DNA of 52,488 bases from an uncultured euryarchaeote. GTDB lineage: Archaea; Thermoplasmatota; Poseidoniia; Poseidoniales; Poseidoniaceae. Shown one piece after another: positions 8,586 through 18,645 of the stretch. Every line of letters begins with the position of its first letter. Within the stretch, counting starts at the first letter, position 1. Location: contig CALBIL010000096.1 in assembly GCA_937892945.1 (NCBI GenBank), forward strand, positions 1-52,488, read 5' to 3'. Below the pieces are notes generated by a model that did no database searches, had not been told where the DNA came from, and saw only the letters and a program-made list of their open reading frames with translations. The position numbers and the translations under genes are program-made.

Positions 8586-9572
8586 ATGGCGAGAATTGCA
8601 GTGACCGATGGTATGGCGCAAGATGCAGTCGTTTTGTTAGAGCAAGCAGGGCATGAAGTGGTTCTTGGTTTCATTGAGCCTGCAGACTTACTGGCTGGAG
8701 CCCTTTCGCATTTTGATGCCATTATTGTCCGGAGTGCGACGAAACTCCCAAAGGACATCATTCAAGCATCAGGTGACCGTTTGAAGGTAATTGGCCGTGC
8801 AGGTGTTGGTGTTGATAACATCGATATTGCCGCAGCTGCTGATGTCGGAATCCCTGTGGTGAATGCCCCTCGTGCTTCGACTCAATCTGTCATCGAACTC
8901 ACGATCGGACACCTACTCGCATGTCTCCGACACATTCCACGTGCAGACCGTGGCATGCGTGAAGATAAATGGGAAAAGAAAATCATGAAAGGTACCGAAC
9001 TTTTTGGTAAAAATCTCGGTTTGATTGGCTTTGGCCGTATTGCACAAGGTGTTGGCTCAATCGCTCAATTGTTTGGCATGGAAGTCCATACCTATGACCC
9101 GTACCTTCCAGCGAAAGTGGCCAAAGCTCAAAACACAACGTTACACAAGAACGTCGACACTTTGTTTCAAACTTGTACGCATATTTCGATTCATTGCAAT
9201 TACAACGATGAAACTCATCATTTGGTAAACGCAGAACGTATTGCCCTCATGCCTGGGAAGTCACTTGATGGCATTGTCTGTGGCAATCACATCGTTAATT
9301 GTGCACGAGGCGGAATCATCGATGAAGAGGCATTGTTGGAAGCTCTCAATTCTGGCAAAGTCGCCTCGGCTGCTTTGGATGTGTTTGAACAGGAGCCAGT
9401 CTCATCAGGGAATAAACTCGTTCAACATCCGAGCTTCCACGGTACTCCACATATTGGTGCAGCAACTCTTGAGGCCCAAGCACGGGTTGGACGAGACATT
9501 GCCCACGCAATCATGACGGTACTCAACGGTGAACAAGCAGAAACCACAGTTAATTCACATTTACTCAAGTGA
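8586..9572 (+). CDS. D-2-hydroxyacid dehydrogenase, SerA-like
   Basis: A 328-residue NAD-dependent D-isomer-specific 2-hydroxyacid dehydrogenase closest in look to D-3-phosphoglycerate dehydrogenase, the first step of serine synthesis. GRAGVGVDNID, the Rossmann motif GFGRIAQG, NCARGGIIDEEAL with the active-site Arg, the acidic DVFEQEP and the late PHIGAAT with the catalytic His are all visible. There is no C-terminal ACT regulatory domain, so this is the short form. The ATG at 8586 (MARIAVTDGM) fits the family start; the 26 residues upstream in frame are probably untranslated. A serine hydroxymethyltransferase gene occurs later in the window and would use serine. Confidence 0.88.
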   Translation: MARIAVTDGMAQDAVVLLEQAGHEVVLGFIEPADLLAGALSHFDAIIVRSATKLPKDIIQASGDRLKVIGRAGVGVDNIDIAAAADVGIPVVNAPRASTQSVIELTIGHLLACLRHIPRADRGMREDKWEKKIMKGTELFGKNLGLIGFGRIAQGVGSIAQLFGMEVHTYDPYLPAKVAKAQNTTLHKNVDTLFQTCTHISIHCNYNDETHHLVNAERIALMPGKSLDGIVCGNHIVNCARGGIIDEEALLEALNSGKVASAALDVFEQEPVSSGNKLVQHPSFHGTPHIGAATLEAQARVGRDIAHAIMTVLNGEQAETTVNSHLLK

Positions 9573-9581
9573 CACTTTCAC

Positions 9582-9587
9582 TTTTTT
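9582..9587 (+). terminator. T6 terminator after SerA-like gene
   Basis: A run of six T residues starts 10 nt after the stop codon of the SerA-like dehydrogenase, in one of the few real intergenic gaps (about 240 nt). It fits an archaeal oligo-T terminator. Confidence 0.4.
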
Positions 9588-9815
9588 GCACCGTGGGTCA
9601 TATGAAACATAGATGTCCGTACGCGCAAAATCAATGATATGCGCCTTTTATGTTCTTCTTTTCGAAACCTTCAATCTCAATTTTCACAACCTCTTGAAGA
9701 TTTACCAAGAGAGTTCAAACCTCCTGAAAAATTGCTGTATCTCACTCCAAACTTGGAGATTCTTTTGTGTGAAGAATACATCAACTTCAAACACCGCGGA
9801 CAACATTCTCAACAT

Positions 9816-10967
9816 ATGTCGGAAGGACTGTCCCCTGATTCTCAAGGGTCAGCCTCTTCTTTCAAAGAACGCATTTTAGTTCATTGCGATCTTGATGCAT
9901 TCTTTGCTGCTGTCGAAATATTGCATCATAACCTGGATCCCGAAAAACCTCTTATTATCGGCTCAGACCCGCAAGGGGGCAGGGGCAGAGGCATTGTTTC
10001 AACGTGCAATTACGCAGCCCGAGCATTTGGTATCCATTCTGCTATGCCGGTGAGTGAAGCTTGGCGTCGATGCCCTGGACATCCCTTTGGGCCAGGGCAT
10101 TACATTCGAGGGAGCCGCGGCTTGTACAGTCGTGCTTCTCGCAAGGTCATGAGCATACTCAAAGAACCTGCTGAGTTTTTTGAAAAAGCGAGTATTGATG
10201 AAGCATATTTGGACATCACGGAGCATGTTGGAGGTGACTGGGATGTTGCGTATGCATTGTGCCGTACACTTCAGACGACTATTGAACAAAAAGTCGGACT
10301 CACTGCCTCGTTTGGAATTGCACCCACGCGTATTCTTGCGAAGATGTCGAGTGAAGTGAACAAACCCAAAGGAATTTTTCGTATTCTTCCTGATGAAATC
10401 GCTGAATTCTTTGAAGGCCGTTCACTCCGTGATGTTCCGGGCATTGGTCCCAAAAGGGCAACTCAACTTGCTGAATGGGGTTTTGTTACAGTTGATGAAG
10501 CCTATGTGCTTGGCGAACTCGCCTTAGGTCGAATGGCAGGTGAACGGTTTGCGCATTGGCTCACCTGCGTCGTCGATGGAACAACAAGTTCCGAAGTGAG
10601 CCAACTTCGTAGTCGTAAATCAATTGGTAAAGAACGTACTTTTTCATCTGACCAAACAGACCATGAGGCGGTTCTTGACGTGCTCCGTTCACTCACACAT
10701 AGAGTGCTTAAACGTTCGAAAGAAATGGGGATTTCAGGACGATTAGCCGAGGTGAAGATTCGTTATACCGGTTTTGAAACACACACACATGGTCGTTCCA
10801 TTCCAGTGGCAATGGATGAACCTGATGTCTTTCTTCGTTTGGCTGAGCATCTTTTCGCAACAAATGTTCAGCACAATCGTGGATTGCGTTTAGTTGGGTT
10901 TCGACTTGGACAGTTGGACATGCCACCTACGCGTCAAGCAATGCTTCTTCTTCAGGAAGAAGAGTAA
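9816..10967 (+). CDS. dinB: Y-family DNA polymerase IV (DinB)
   Basis: A translesion DNA polymerase. From the ATG at 9816 it has 383 residues. The catalytic carboxylates are in HCDLDAFFAAVE (Asp25) and KASIDEAYLD (Asp128, Glu129), and the steric-gate region is the FF pair. The thumb helix-hairpin-helix is DVPGIGPKRATQLAEWG, and the little-finger domain follows from about residue 265. The frame stays open back to 9639, adding 59 residues that have no counterpart in Y-family enzymes, so the shorter start is preferred though not proven. The stop codon TAA directly abuts the stop of the convergent valS. Confidence 0.94.
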   Translation: MSEGLSPDSQGSASSFKERILVHCDLDAFFAAVEILHHNLDPEKPLIIGSDPQGGRGRGIVSTCNYAARAFGIHSAMPVSEAWRRCPGHPFGPGHYIRGSRGLYSRASRKVMSILKEPAEFFEKASIDEAYLDITEHVGGDWDVAYALCRTLQTTIEQKVGLTASFGIAPTRILAKMSSEVNKPKGIFRILPDEIAEFFEGRSLRDVPGIGPKRATQLAEWGFVTVDEAYVLGELALGRMAGERFAHWLTCVVDGTTSSEVSQLRSRKSIGKERTFSSDQTDHEAVLDVLRSLTHRVLKRSKEMGISGRLAEVKIRYTGFETHTHGRSIPVAMDEPDVFLRLAEHLFATNVQHNRGLRLVGFRLGQLDMPPTRQAMLLLQEEE

Positions 10968-13460
10968 TCATTCCAAATGGTGCATGCGTGTAAGAATCGC
11001 TGTAAAGCCCAACAATTCTTCTGGAATTTCTATACCGGACACGGGTTGGTTCAAGGAAATACCTTGTTCCTTCTTTGAGTTCCATGTCTCCCCGTTAAAG
11101 GTTTGAACGGCTGCTGAAAGGTTTCGCAAACGGTCGCCTTCTTCCGTACCTAAGAATACAGAAGGGTCGGCAGGTGCAGGGAATGAATCCACTTCAACTG
11201 CAGACTTCCCATAGATGCTTTCCGAGATATGATGGGTGAAGAACGGACAGACTGGCGTAAATGCTGACATAAAGTCTCGGACAATCCGGTGGAGAGTCCA
11301 TGAAGCAGCGACATCATCATCGTAAAGACGTGATTTCACCATTTCCAGATAGTGGCTTGGTAGGACGCCAGTTCCAAATGTTTTGAGCGCTTGAGTTGCC
11401 GTGTAGATGTCGAGGTTTTCCCAAGCAGTTTTGACCGTATCCATTGTTGCATTGAATTCAGCCAAAATCCATTTGTCTTCAACGGCTAAATCCTCTGGAG
11501 CAGTTTCAAGGTCTTCAGGTATTTCAAATTGCGATGCAAAACGAGCAACATTGAATAATTTTGTTAAAACACCGAAGTACTTCTTTTCAATTTCTTCGGG
11601 ATTGATATGGAAATCATCACCGACTTGAGCATCGCATGCTTTCCATAGTCTGAAACATTCACTTCCAATTTTGTTTGCACGAAGACTCACTGTCTTTTCA
11701 GGCCCCTTCACTTTCCAAGACCCAGTTCGGCCACCTGCTCCACACTCGAGAACAGAGTCAGCATCGATTCCATTGCCAAGTGACTTGCTCATTTTGCGGC
11801 CCCAAGGATCCATTCCTAATCCATCGATCCAAACATGCTTGAATCCTGGTTTGTCGAGCAAAAGATTTGATTTGAGAAGTGTGTAGTAAAGCCATGTTCG
11901 AACAATTTCTTTGCCTTGAGGTCGGAGTGCAGTTGGGAATGCCTTTTCGAAGACCTCTGGTTGATTGAGGTAGCCGCTTACAAAGAGATTTGAGTTGGAA
12001 GAATCCATCCAAGTATCAAAAACTTTTTCTTCACCAATGACTTCTCCGAGTTCATCTTTCATCGATTCAAAGGAACCCAATTGCTCACGTGTATCTCTTG
12101 ACAACACTTGACTGCCTGCTGGTGGTGATTGGCACCATGGTTGAACATATGTTCCAGTCGGTGGGACAATGATTTTACTTCCATCACCGCTGTACCAAAT
12201 CGGAATTTCGGTATGGTACCAACGTCGACGAGAGATTGGCCAATCAATGCTAATATTGTCCATCCAATCGAGTAAGAATTGCTTGTTACGTGGTGGGTGG
12301 AATTCGATTTCTTCAATGTGCTCTTTCATTCGGTCTTGAGCATGGGTTTGTTTAACATACCATTCTTTGAGCAAGATAATTTCTACAGGATTCTTACCAC
12401 GTTCCGAAACTGGAATTTCTTGTTCTCGTTCAACGACATTGACTAATTTACCTTGTTCTTCGAGATATTCAATGGCTGCATTACGTGCTTCAACGACCTT
12501 CATGTCAGCAAACGGTCCTGCTAACTCGGTCAGTTTACCTTCCAAGTTGATGGCTTGGAATGGTGTAAGTCCAAGTTCACGGAAGATGGCTACGTCATTT
12601 TGGTCTCCAAAAGAACAAACCATCAAGACACCAGAGCCAAAATCAGATTTAACTGATGGATGGGTTTTGATTTCAACTGAAGTCGTTCGTCCTTCAACCG
12701 GAAGTGGGAGTTGAATGGTTTTCCCAATGAGGTGCGTATACCGTTGGTCATCTGGATGAACAACTACAACGCCGCATGCACAAATTAATTCTGGTCGGGT
12801 GGTGGAAATGACAATTTCAGTACCATCGTCACAGGTCCACTGGACATCAACGAGACGAGTTTTTCTCGATTGGCGTTCAACTTCTGCATCAGCAATGGTC
12901 GTCCCTTCGACAGGGTCGTAGATATTTGGTCGCAAATCTTCGATGATTGCACCTTTTTTGAAAAGTTCAATGAAAATTGATTGTGTGACGGTTCGGTAGG
13001 CGGGAGAATCAGTGAGGTATTCACGATCGTAATCGCATGATAAACCGACTCGTCGAGCAGTTTTTCGCATAGCTTGTGTGAACGTCTCGATGGTTTCTTC
13101 ACACAGTTTCAAAAATTCAGCACGGTCATAGGTCTTCATCTTACGTTTGGTGTTTTTCTCAACAGTGAATTCAATATTGATACCGTTTCGATCAACGCCC
13201 CATGGGAAGTATACTTCCTTGCCAAGTAACCGTTGTGAGCGAGCAAGAACATCAATCATAGAATATTGAGCCACAGCGCCGATATGCCAGGTGCCAGATG
13301 GATACGGCGGAGGCGTGTCAATAACAAAAATCTCCTTACCACTGTCTGGATTGAATGCGTATCTTTGGGAATACGCTACGGAATCTTCCGAATGGGCTTC
13401 TTGAATGCGTTTTTCAAGGTCAATTGACCATCGTTTATCGTTTAATACTGGGTCTGGCAT
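10968..13460 (-). CDS. valS: valyl-tRNA synthetase
   Basis: A class I synthetase that charges tRNA-Val. The HIGH motif appears as SGTWHIGA and the KMSKS motif as RKMSKSLGNG. The editing domain contains STTRPELICACGVVVVHPDDQRY, the ValRS form of the CP1 threonine-editing pocket. A C-terminal helical anticodon-binding domain follows. Length is about 830 residues from the ATG at 13460 (MPDPVLNDKRW); the open frame continues to 13502 but adds an unlikely leader. ValRS is preferred over IleRS from the editing signature and the IDTPPPYPSG opening. It is divergent from the RND exporter gene. Confidence 0.94.
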   Translation of the reverse strand: MPDPVLNDKRWSIDLEKRIQEAHSEDSVAYSQRYAFNPDSGKEIFVIDTPPPYPSGTWHIGAVAQYSMIDVLARSQRLLGKEVYFPWGVDRNGINIEFTVEKNTKRKMKTYDRAEFLKLCEETIETFTQAMRKTARRVGLSCDYDREYLTDSPAYRTVTQSIFIELFKKGAIIEDLRPNIYDPVEGTTIADAEVERQSRKTRLVDVQWTCDDGTEIVISTTRPELICACGVVVVHPDDQRYTHLIGKTIQLPLPVEGRTTSVEIKTHPSVKSDFGSGVLMVCSFGDQNDVAIFRELGLTPFQAINLEGKLTELAGPFADMKVVEARNAAIEYLEEQGKLVNVVEREQEIPVSERGKNPVEIILLKEWYVKQTHAQDRMKEHIEEIEFHPPRNKQFLLDWMDNISIDWPISRRRWYHTEIPIWYSGDGSKIIVPPTGTYVQPWCQSPPAGSQVLSRDTREQLGSFESMKDELGEVIGEEKVFDTWMDSSNSNLFVSGYLNQPEVFEKAFPTALRPQGKEIVRTWLYYTLLKSNLLLDKPGFKHVWIDGLGMDPWGRKMSKSLGNGIDADSVLECGAGGRTGSWKVKGPEKTVSLRANKIGSECFRLWKACDAQVGDDFHINPEEIEKKYFGVLTKLFNVARFASQFEIPEDLETAPEDLAVEDKWILAEFNATMDTVKTAWENLDIYTATQALKTFGTGVLPSHYLEMVKSRLYDDDVAASWTLHRIVRDFMSAFTPVCPFFTHHISESIYGKSAVEVDSFPAPADPSVFLGTEEGDRLRNLSAAVQTFNGETWNSKKEQGISLNQPVSGIEIPEELLGFTAILTRMHHLE

Positions 13461-13632
13461 GTGCCTCACCTGGCTCCGCACACATGAATGATGCGAATCC
13501 AAACAGCGCTACAACGGTTCACATTTGAACCCAACGGACGAACAATGCTGCTCGTTAACATGTTCGCAATACGAGGGATTCGGACACAATCCTGCGGTAA
13601 TCATTTGAAGGTTCACGAATCACAAAGAAACA

Positions 13633-13638
13633 GGGGAG
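13633..13638 (+). promoter_or_regulatory. Shine-Dalgarno supporting a TTG start
   Basis: GGGGAG lies 6 nt before the TTG codon at 13645. This spacing supports TTG as the initiation codon of the RND exporter, rather than the ATG at 13690, which lacks such a site. Confidence 0.55.
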
Positions 13639-13644
13639 AGTATT

Positions 13645-16600
13645 TTGGTCGACGACAGTCAAAAAAAATCTGGCCCAAAGTCAGTTACTATGGAGTCGAG
13701 CGAAGCATCGTCCACAGGATTGAATGATTCTAAAAAGAAGAGTACAAGTTCACGCTTTTCAAGCTTGAAGAGTTCGGGAACATCACGACTTCAATCAGGC
13801 GCTATCGACCTTTCTGCACGAGTCAAAGATTTCAATTCAAAAACTGCTATTGATGCTGTTTTGGATGCGCCAGTTCGATTTCGACGGGAATGGGAAAAAA
13901 CTGGGGCTATAGGGGCAATCACCCGCTTCCCTCTTGCGACCGTTGTTCTGTTTCTACTGATGACGTTGTTCTTCGTCACTCATTCAGGATTCTTTGATTT
14001 ATACCTCACCCAATTCGATGATGACCGGAATGAGACTGATTTGAACGTCAATGGGGACCTTGAAGTCTACCTTCCAGAAGGCAGTGAAGTCGGTGAATTA
14101 CTCAAACTGGTTGAAGAAGATTGGTCGACCAACGTTATGGTTGTCTACATCGAACTCAATGATGGGAATTATAACATCACAGACCAACGTATTCTTCAAG
14201 AAATCAGTTATGTTGAAAAAACACTGAATCCTTGTATCTCTTCATTCGTATGCGCAAATCCCAATGGTTCAACAGATACACTCGAAGATGATGTCATTTA
14301 TCTTCTCTCAATTTCAACCGTTCTCAAAGAAGTAAATTCAAGTGCGCCACGAATACGTGAAGCTTTCGTCACTGAACTTGGCCAACTTGGTTGTGGATTT
14401 GGTCAAGAAGATTGCCCATCGGCTCAGGCTGCTGAAACCTTTAACGAACTCTTTACCACCATTGACCAATTTGAAGGCGGTTATGAAATCCCTTCACAGA
14501 ATACAATTGATTTAGTCATTAATGAAATGTATGAAGACGATGGCTCTCCAACGCCTGGTCTTGATAAACTCGCACGTGACCTTTCGTGTGGGCCCGCAGG
14601 ATGTAACTTTGAGGGTCAACAAGATGTACCTGATGGGACATTAGACCGGGCTATAATGGCTATTGCCGTATCTGATGGAGTTACTGCAAAAGAAATTATT
14701 TACCAAACTGAAATGGACTTAGAAAAAATCAGTAAAATGGAACGTCCTTGTCTGTTTGGAGCGGATGGTCAACCAATCGCAGAAGAAGGATTGTGCATTT
14801 GGGGTGACCTCACTGAGGAACAGGAAGAACGTGGAGTGAAGAGTTTAGGTCTCAAAATGACCTTAACAGGCCCAGTTCCAATCACCAATGCTGTGACCGA
14901 ACGAACCTTCGACATGTTTTGGAATATATTTCCTGTTGCAGTGGTGCTTGTTGCCATCGGTCTGTTTGTATTCCATTGTGATATTTTACAGACTGGATTA
15001 ACAGGAATACGCCCACTTCAAGGTTTGAAGGTCGTGATTATTTCCGGTCTTCCAACGCTATGTGCAGTCTTTTGGACATTAGGAATTATTGGGTGGCTCA
15101 ACTATGAAGTGACGATGACAGTCATTATTGTGGGGCCGATTTTACTTGCACTCGGTGTCTCATATGGTTTACACATCACCAATCGTTATGCCGAAGAGTC
15201 TGGAACAAAGGCAGAAAAAATGCGGGGAGCGCTTTCTTCAACAGGAAAGGCGGTCTTTTTATCCGCAGTGACAACAGTTATCGGTTTTGTATCTCTTGTT
15301 TTCACTCCGATGGCTCCAATTCAAACCGTTGGGATCGCTCTTTCAGGTGGAATTGTCGTCGTCTATGTTCTCACAATGTTCATGGTTCCAAACTTAACTT
15401 TGTTGCTCGATTTGAGAAAGCCGAAACACCCGCCTCTCAAACTGTTTGTCAACATTGTTGAAGTTCCAATGAAATACAACCGTGCGGTAATTGCATTGTT
15501 CGGAATACTCATCCTTATTTCAGCAACCTATGGCCAAGCAAATGTAAAGGAAAACATCGATATGCTGAAAATGGCCCCAGATGATGAAGATTCTGTTACC
15601 GCCATGATCAAGTACAGCAATGAGTTCAATTCCGGGCAATTGGGTATGGTCTTGGTACAAGCAAACCTCACCGGCGACACTTCGATTGAAGTATCACAGC
15701 AAGACCCTGCGGAGAATTTACGTCAAATCGATACGTTGGAAGGACTGTTAAACGATGTTCCAGATACGTCTGCAGTATCGATTGTGTTTTTGATGAAATC
15801 TTCGGGTATTGCCCCGACAGTTGCTTGTACCGGATGCAGTGAATTGGTTCAATCCATGCCGTTACTTCCTCAGGATATCAAAGATACTGCTGCAGTATTG
15901 TTGGACACTTCAGTCTCTGGTGGTGCATCCTTTTGGGACCTTTTGACATCTCCCGATGCGTATGGTCTACCGGCCTCGCGTCAAAGTGAAGTTTTCCTGT
16001 TGAATGTCTTTTATTCATCGATTACCGATGAGACGCGTGGCATATTTATCAGTGAAGATTTTGATCGAAGTTTGATTTTGGTTGATATGCCGTATCTGCC
16101 AGTAGCAGACACAATCTCGAGTGTAGAAAAAATCGATGACCTCACATCGACGTTCAGTGGTACTGAACCGGGAGATTACGCCACAGATTTGACTGGAGTT
16201 GCTCCTACGACCATCGAAGTGAACGAATTGATTGTGGGTTCACAATGGACCTCTCTTGGTTTTGCAGTCATTCTCACGCTGATTACCTTAGCCATTGTTT
16301 TCAAAGACATTAAATATTCAATTTGGACAACTTCTCCGGTTATCGCTACTGTTGCTTTACAATGGCTTGTCATGTGGAGAATGGATGTGGATTTGTCGCT
16401 TGTCACGGTAATGATTGGTTCGATTTTAGTTGGCGTGGGAGTTGACTTTTCAATTCACATATCGAACCGTATACGCGAATTGGGTGGCGGCCTTGATGCG
16501 ATTCGAACTGCAGCAATAGGAACTGGCATGTCGCTGTTTGAAGCAGCAGTCGTTACAACTTTAGGAATGTTAACTGCCTATCAAATTCCAATTCCAGCTA

Positions 16601-16821
16601 TTGCTCCGTTCATCACGGTTATTCTGATCTTACTCTGGGTGGCTGCTGCCAGTGCATTGATTCTGTTGCCTGCTATATTTGTCACACTCGAGAAAGCCGG
16701 TCTTGGCGCAGTTGATGGTCGTTCTGGAATGGTCAAGCGCTTAGGTCTTGGTCAGAAAAAGCAACTCGATGTGGATGTCTTAGATGCTGCATTGCTTGAT
16801 GATGTCATTGATGCTTGGTGA
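13645..16821 (+). CDS. RND/MMPL-superfamily exporter with two SSD-like halves
   Basis: A 1058-residue membrane protein with classic RND duplication. Each half has one early membrane helix, a large extracytoplasmic domain and a cluster of about five helices. The first half has ALGVSYGLHITNRYAE and the second has GVGVDFSIHISNRIRE, the conserved helix-4 segment of the predicted RND exporters (COG1033 type, HAE3/HpnN-like). The Ser/Lys-rich N-terminal 70 residues are cytoplasmic. Extracytoplasmic loops contain Cys pairs that could form disulfides. Translation probably begins at TTG. The substrate is unknown; hydrophobic lipids or amphiphiles are usual for the family. The EVE gene follows after 36 nt. 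Confidence 0.88.
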   Translation: MVDDSQKKSGPKSVTMESSEASSTGLNDSKKKSTSSRFSSLKSSGTSRLQSGAIDLSARVKDFNSKTAIDAVLDAPVRFRREWEKTGAIGAITRFPLATVVLFLLMTLFFVTHSGFFDLYLTQFDDDRNETDLNVNGDLEVYLPEGSEVGELLKLVEEDWSTNVMVVYIELNDGNYNITDQRILQEISYVEKTLNPCISSFVCANPNGSTDTLEDDVIYLLSISTVLKEVNSSAPRIREAFVTELGQLGCGFGQEDCPSAQAAETFNELFTTIDQFEGGYEIPSQNTIDLVINEMYEDDGSPTPGLDKLARDLSCGPAGCNFEGQQDVPDGTLDRAIMAIAVSDGVTAKEIIYQTEMDLEKISKMERPCLFGADGQPIAEEGLCIWGDLTEEQEERGVKSLGLKMTLTGPVPITNAVTERTFDMFWNIFPVAVVLVAIGLFVFHCDILQTGLTGIRPLQGLKVVIISGLPTLCAVFWTLGIIGWLNYEVTMTVIIVGPILLALGVSYGLHITNRYAEESGTKAEKMRGALSSTGKAVFLSAVTTVIGFVSLVFTPMAPIQTVGIALSGGIVVVYVLTMFMVPNLTLLLDLRKPKHPPLKLFVNIVEVPMKYNRAVIALFGILILISATYGQANVKENIDMLKMAPDDEDSVTAMIKYSNEFNSGQLGMVLVQANLTGDTSIEVSQQDPAENLRQIDTLEGLLNDVPDTSAVSIVFLMKSSGIAPTVACTGCSELVQSMPLLPQDIKDTAAVLLDTSVSGGASFWDLLTSPDAYGLPASRQSEVFLLNVFYSSITDETRGIFISEDFDRSLILVDMPYLPVADTISSVEKIDDLTSTFSGTEPGDYATDLTGVAPTTIEVNELIVGSQWTSLGFAVILTLITLAIVFKDIKYSIWTTSPVIATVALQWLVMWRMDVDLSLVTVMIGSILVGVGVDFSIHISNRIRELGGGLDAIRTAAIGTGMSLFEAAVVTTLGMLTAYQIPIPAIAPFITVILILLWVAAASALILLPAIFVTLEKAGLGAVDGRSGMVKRLGLGQKKQLDVDVLDAALLDDVIDAW

Positions 16822-16857
16822 CAACAATACAAAGAAGCCCCTCCTCTTGGGTTCACC

Positions 16858-17334
16858 ATGGTCAATTATTGGTTGATGAAATCAGAGCCAGATGTCTATC
16901 CTTTTGAACAACTGGTTACAGATGGAACGACACATTGGGACGGCGTTCGGAACTACCAGGCACGTAATATGATGCGTGATGAGATGAAAATGGGCGACTA
17001 TGTTTTGTTTTATCATTCGAATTTCAAACCCCCTCATGTTGCAGGAGTTGCCCGTGTTTCTCGTGAAGGATTCCCAGACCACACCGCTCAAGACCCCCAT
17101 TCAAAATATTTTGACCCGAAAGCAACACCTGAAAACCCGAGATGGATTATGGTCGAGATTGAAGCGGTAAAGGCCTTTGCCAATGTTGTGCCATTACAGG
17201 AAGTACGAGAGAATCCAGCCTGTGAAAACATGCTTTTGATTCGAAAGGGTCAACGGCTCTCTGTTCAACCAGTTGAAGAATCAGATTTCGATATCGTCTT
17301 GGCCATGGGTGGCCTTTCTCGGTCTCAACTTTAG
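16858..17334 (+). CDS. EVE-domain protein
   Basis: 158 residues forming a single EVE (THYN1-like) domain, related to PUA and YTH domains that bind modified nucleobases. The opening NYWLMKSEPDVYPFEQL, the WDGVRNYQARNMMRDEMKMGD segment and DPHSKYFDP are hallmark stretches. Bacterial and eukaryotic relatives bind modified cytosine or other altered bases in DNA or RNA; the ligand here is unknown. ATG at 16858 is the natural start. It lies in the plus-strand run between the exporter and the aminotransferase. Confidence 0.9.
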   Translation: MVNYWLMKSEPDVYPFEQLVTDGTTHWDGVRNYQARNMMRDEMKMGDYVLFYHSNFKPPHVAGVARVSREGFPDHTAQDPHSKYFDPKATPENPRWIMVEIEAVKAFANVVPLQEVRENPACENMLLIRKGQRLSVQPVEESDFDIVLAMGGLSRSQL

Positions 17335-17379
17335 AGGTCAAAGTTCAAATGCATTTTTGATTACCCGTGTTTGGTTGCC

Positions 17380-18600
17380 ATGTCCGATGAACAGATTCCT
17401 GTCGCCGTTCGAGCATCAAACCTCGAGTATGCAATACGTGATGTCGTGGTTCCAGCCCTTGCCCTAGAGGCACAAGGCCACTCGATTTTGAAATTGAATA
17501 TCGGTGACCCTATCGCCTATCCTGGTTTACCAACCCCTTCTCACATGATTGAAGCGTATGTTAATGCTCTACGTTCTGGAAAGAACGGATACTCTCCATC
17601 CTATGGATTGCCGGAGTTACGTACTGCTCTGGCTCAAGACGAACAAAGAAAAGGCTGGGAGGCGAAAGATTCTGATATCTATGTGTGCCATGGAGTCACA
17701 GAAGCGTTACAGATTCTCTTTGCAGCAGTTCTTTCACCAGGGGATAAAGTGTTGGCACCAGGTCCTCATTATCCACCTTACATGGCCTATCCTCAAATGT
17801 ATGGAGCAGAAACCATCGAATACAAACTTCAACCTGATGATGGATGGAAACTCGATTTAGACGATATTGAATCCAAAATGGACCCATCAGTTCGACTTTT
17901 AGTTTTGATTAATCCAAACAATCCCTGCGGTAGTGTCGCAGGGAAAGAGGAAATTGAACAACTCCTTTCCATTGCTCGTCAATGGCCAAATTGTATGATT
18001 GTCGCCGATGAAATTTATGACGGTCTCGATTTTACAGGAACGCAAAAAAGTGTAGCAAGCCTTTCCCCTGATGTTCCAATTTTCACGCTTAATGGCGTTT
18101 CAAAGGTCTATTATGCACCGGGATGGAGAATTGGATACATGGCGATTCATGACCCAACACAACGTTTGGTGAATGTGAGGGATGGCATTGAACGAATGTT
18201 ACGTTCTCGGTTATGTGCTTCAACTCCAGCTCAATACGGTTATCTGGCTGGTTTGCAATCTGACCGTTCTTGGATGTTGGGTTATTCGGAAAAAGTTGTC
18301 CGACAACGTGATGTGTGCATTGAACGCATTTCACAAATCAAAGGTCTTGAAGTACAATCTTCTGGAGGTGCATTCTACATGTTTGTCCGTCTTACAGATG
18401 AAAAATGGGCAAAAGACGACAAACAATTCGTCCTCGATTTGTTGCACGAAGAACACATATTAGTTGTCCATGGCAGCGGTTTTTCACCATCACTTGGCAA
18501 AGGTCATTTTCGAATTGTTTACCTTCCAGATGAAGAAGTTCTCCACGATGCCTTCGATCGTATTGAAGCATTTTTGATTCGACATCGTGAAAATGATTGA
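17380..18600 (+). CDS. class I aminotransferase, alanine aminotransferase-like
   Basis: A PLP-dependent fold-type I aminotransferase of 406 residues. It resembles archaeal alanine aminotransferases along its length: LKLNIGDPIAY, YSPSYGLPELR, PGPHYPPYMAYP, INPNNPCGS, VADEIYDGL, and the PLP lysine in NGVSKVYYAPGWRIGY. It probably interconverts alanine/2-oxoglutarate and pyruvate/glutamate, but an aspartate or broad-range activity cannot be excluded. The frame opens at TTG 17371; ATG 17380 (MSDEQIPVAV) is preferred. There is no clear Shine-Dalgarno site. Confidence 0.9.
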   Translation: MSDEQIPVAVRASNLEYAIRDVVVPALALEAQGHSILKLNIGDPIAYPGLPTPSHMIEAYVNALRSGKNGYSPSYGLPELRTALAQDEQRKGWEAKDSDIYVCHGVTEALQILFAAVLSPGDKVLAPGPHYPPYMAYPQMYGAETIEYKLQPDDGWKLDLDDIESKMDPSVRLLVLINPNNPCGSVAGKEEIEQLLSIARQWPNCMIVADEIYDGLDFTGTQKSVASLSPDVPIFTLNGVSKVYYAPGWRIGYMAIHDPTQRLVNVRDGIERMLRSRLCASTPAQYGYLAGLQSDRSWMLGYSEKVVRQRDVCIERISQIKGLEVQSSGGAFYMFVRLTDEKWAKDDKQFVLDLLHEEHILVVHGSGFSPSLGKGHFRIVYLPDEEVLHDAFDRIEAFLIRHREND

Positions 18601-18645
18601 TTATTTGTCCGATGCTTTGATGATAGAGAGTACTACCGAGCAAGT

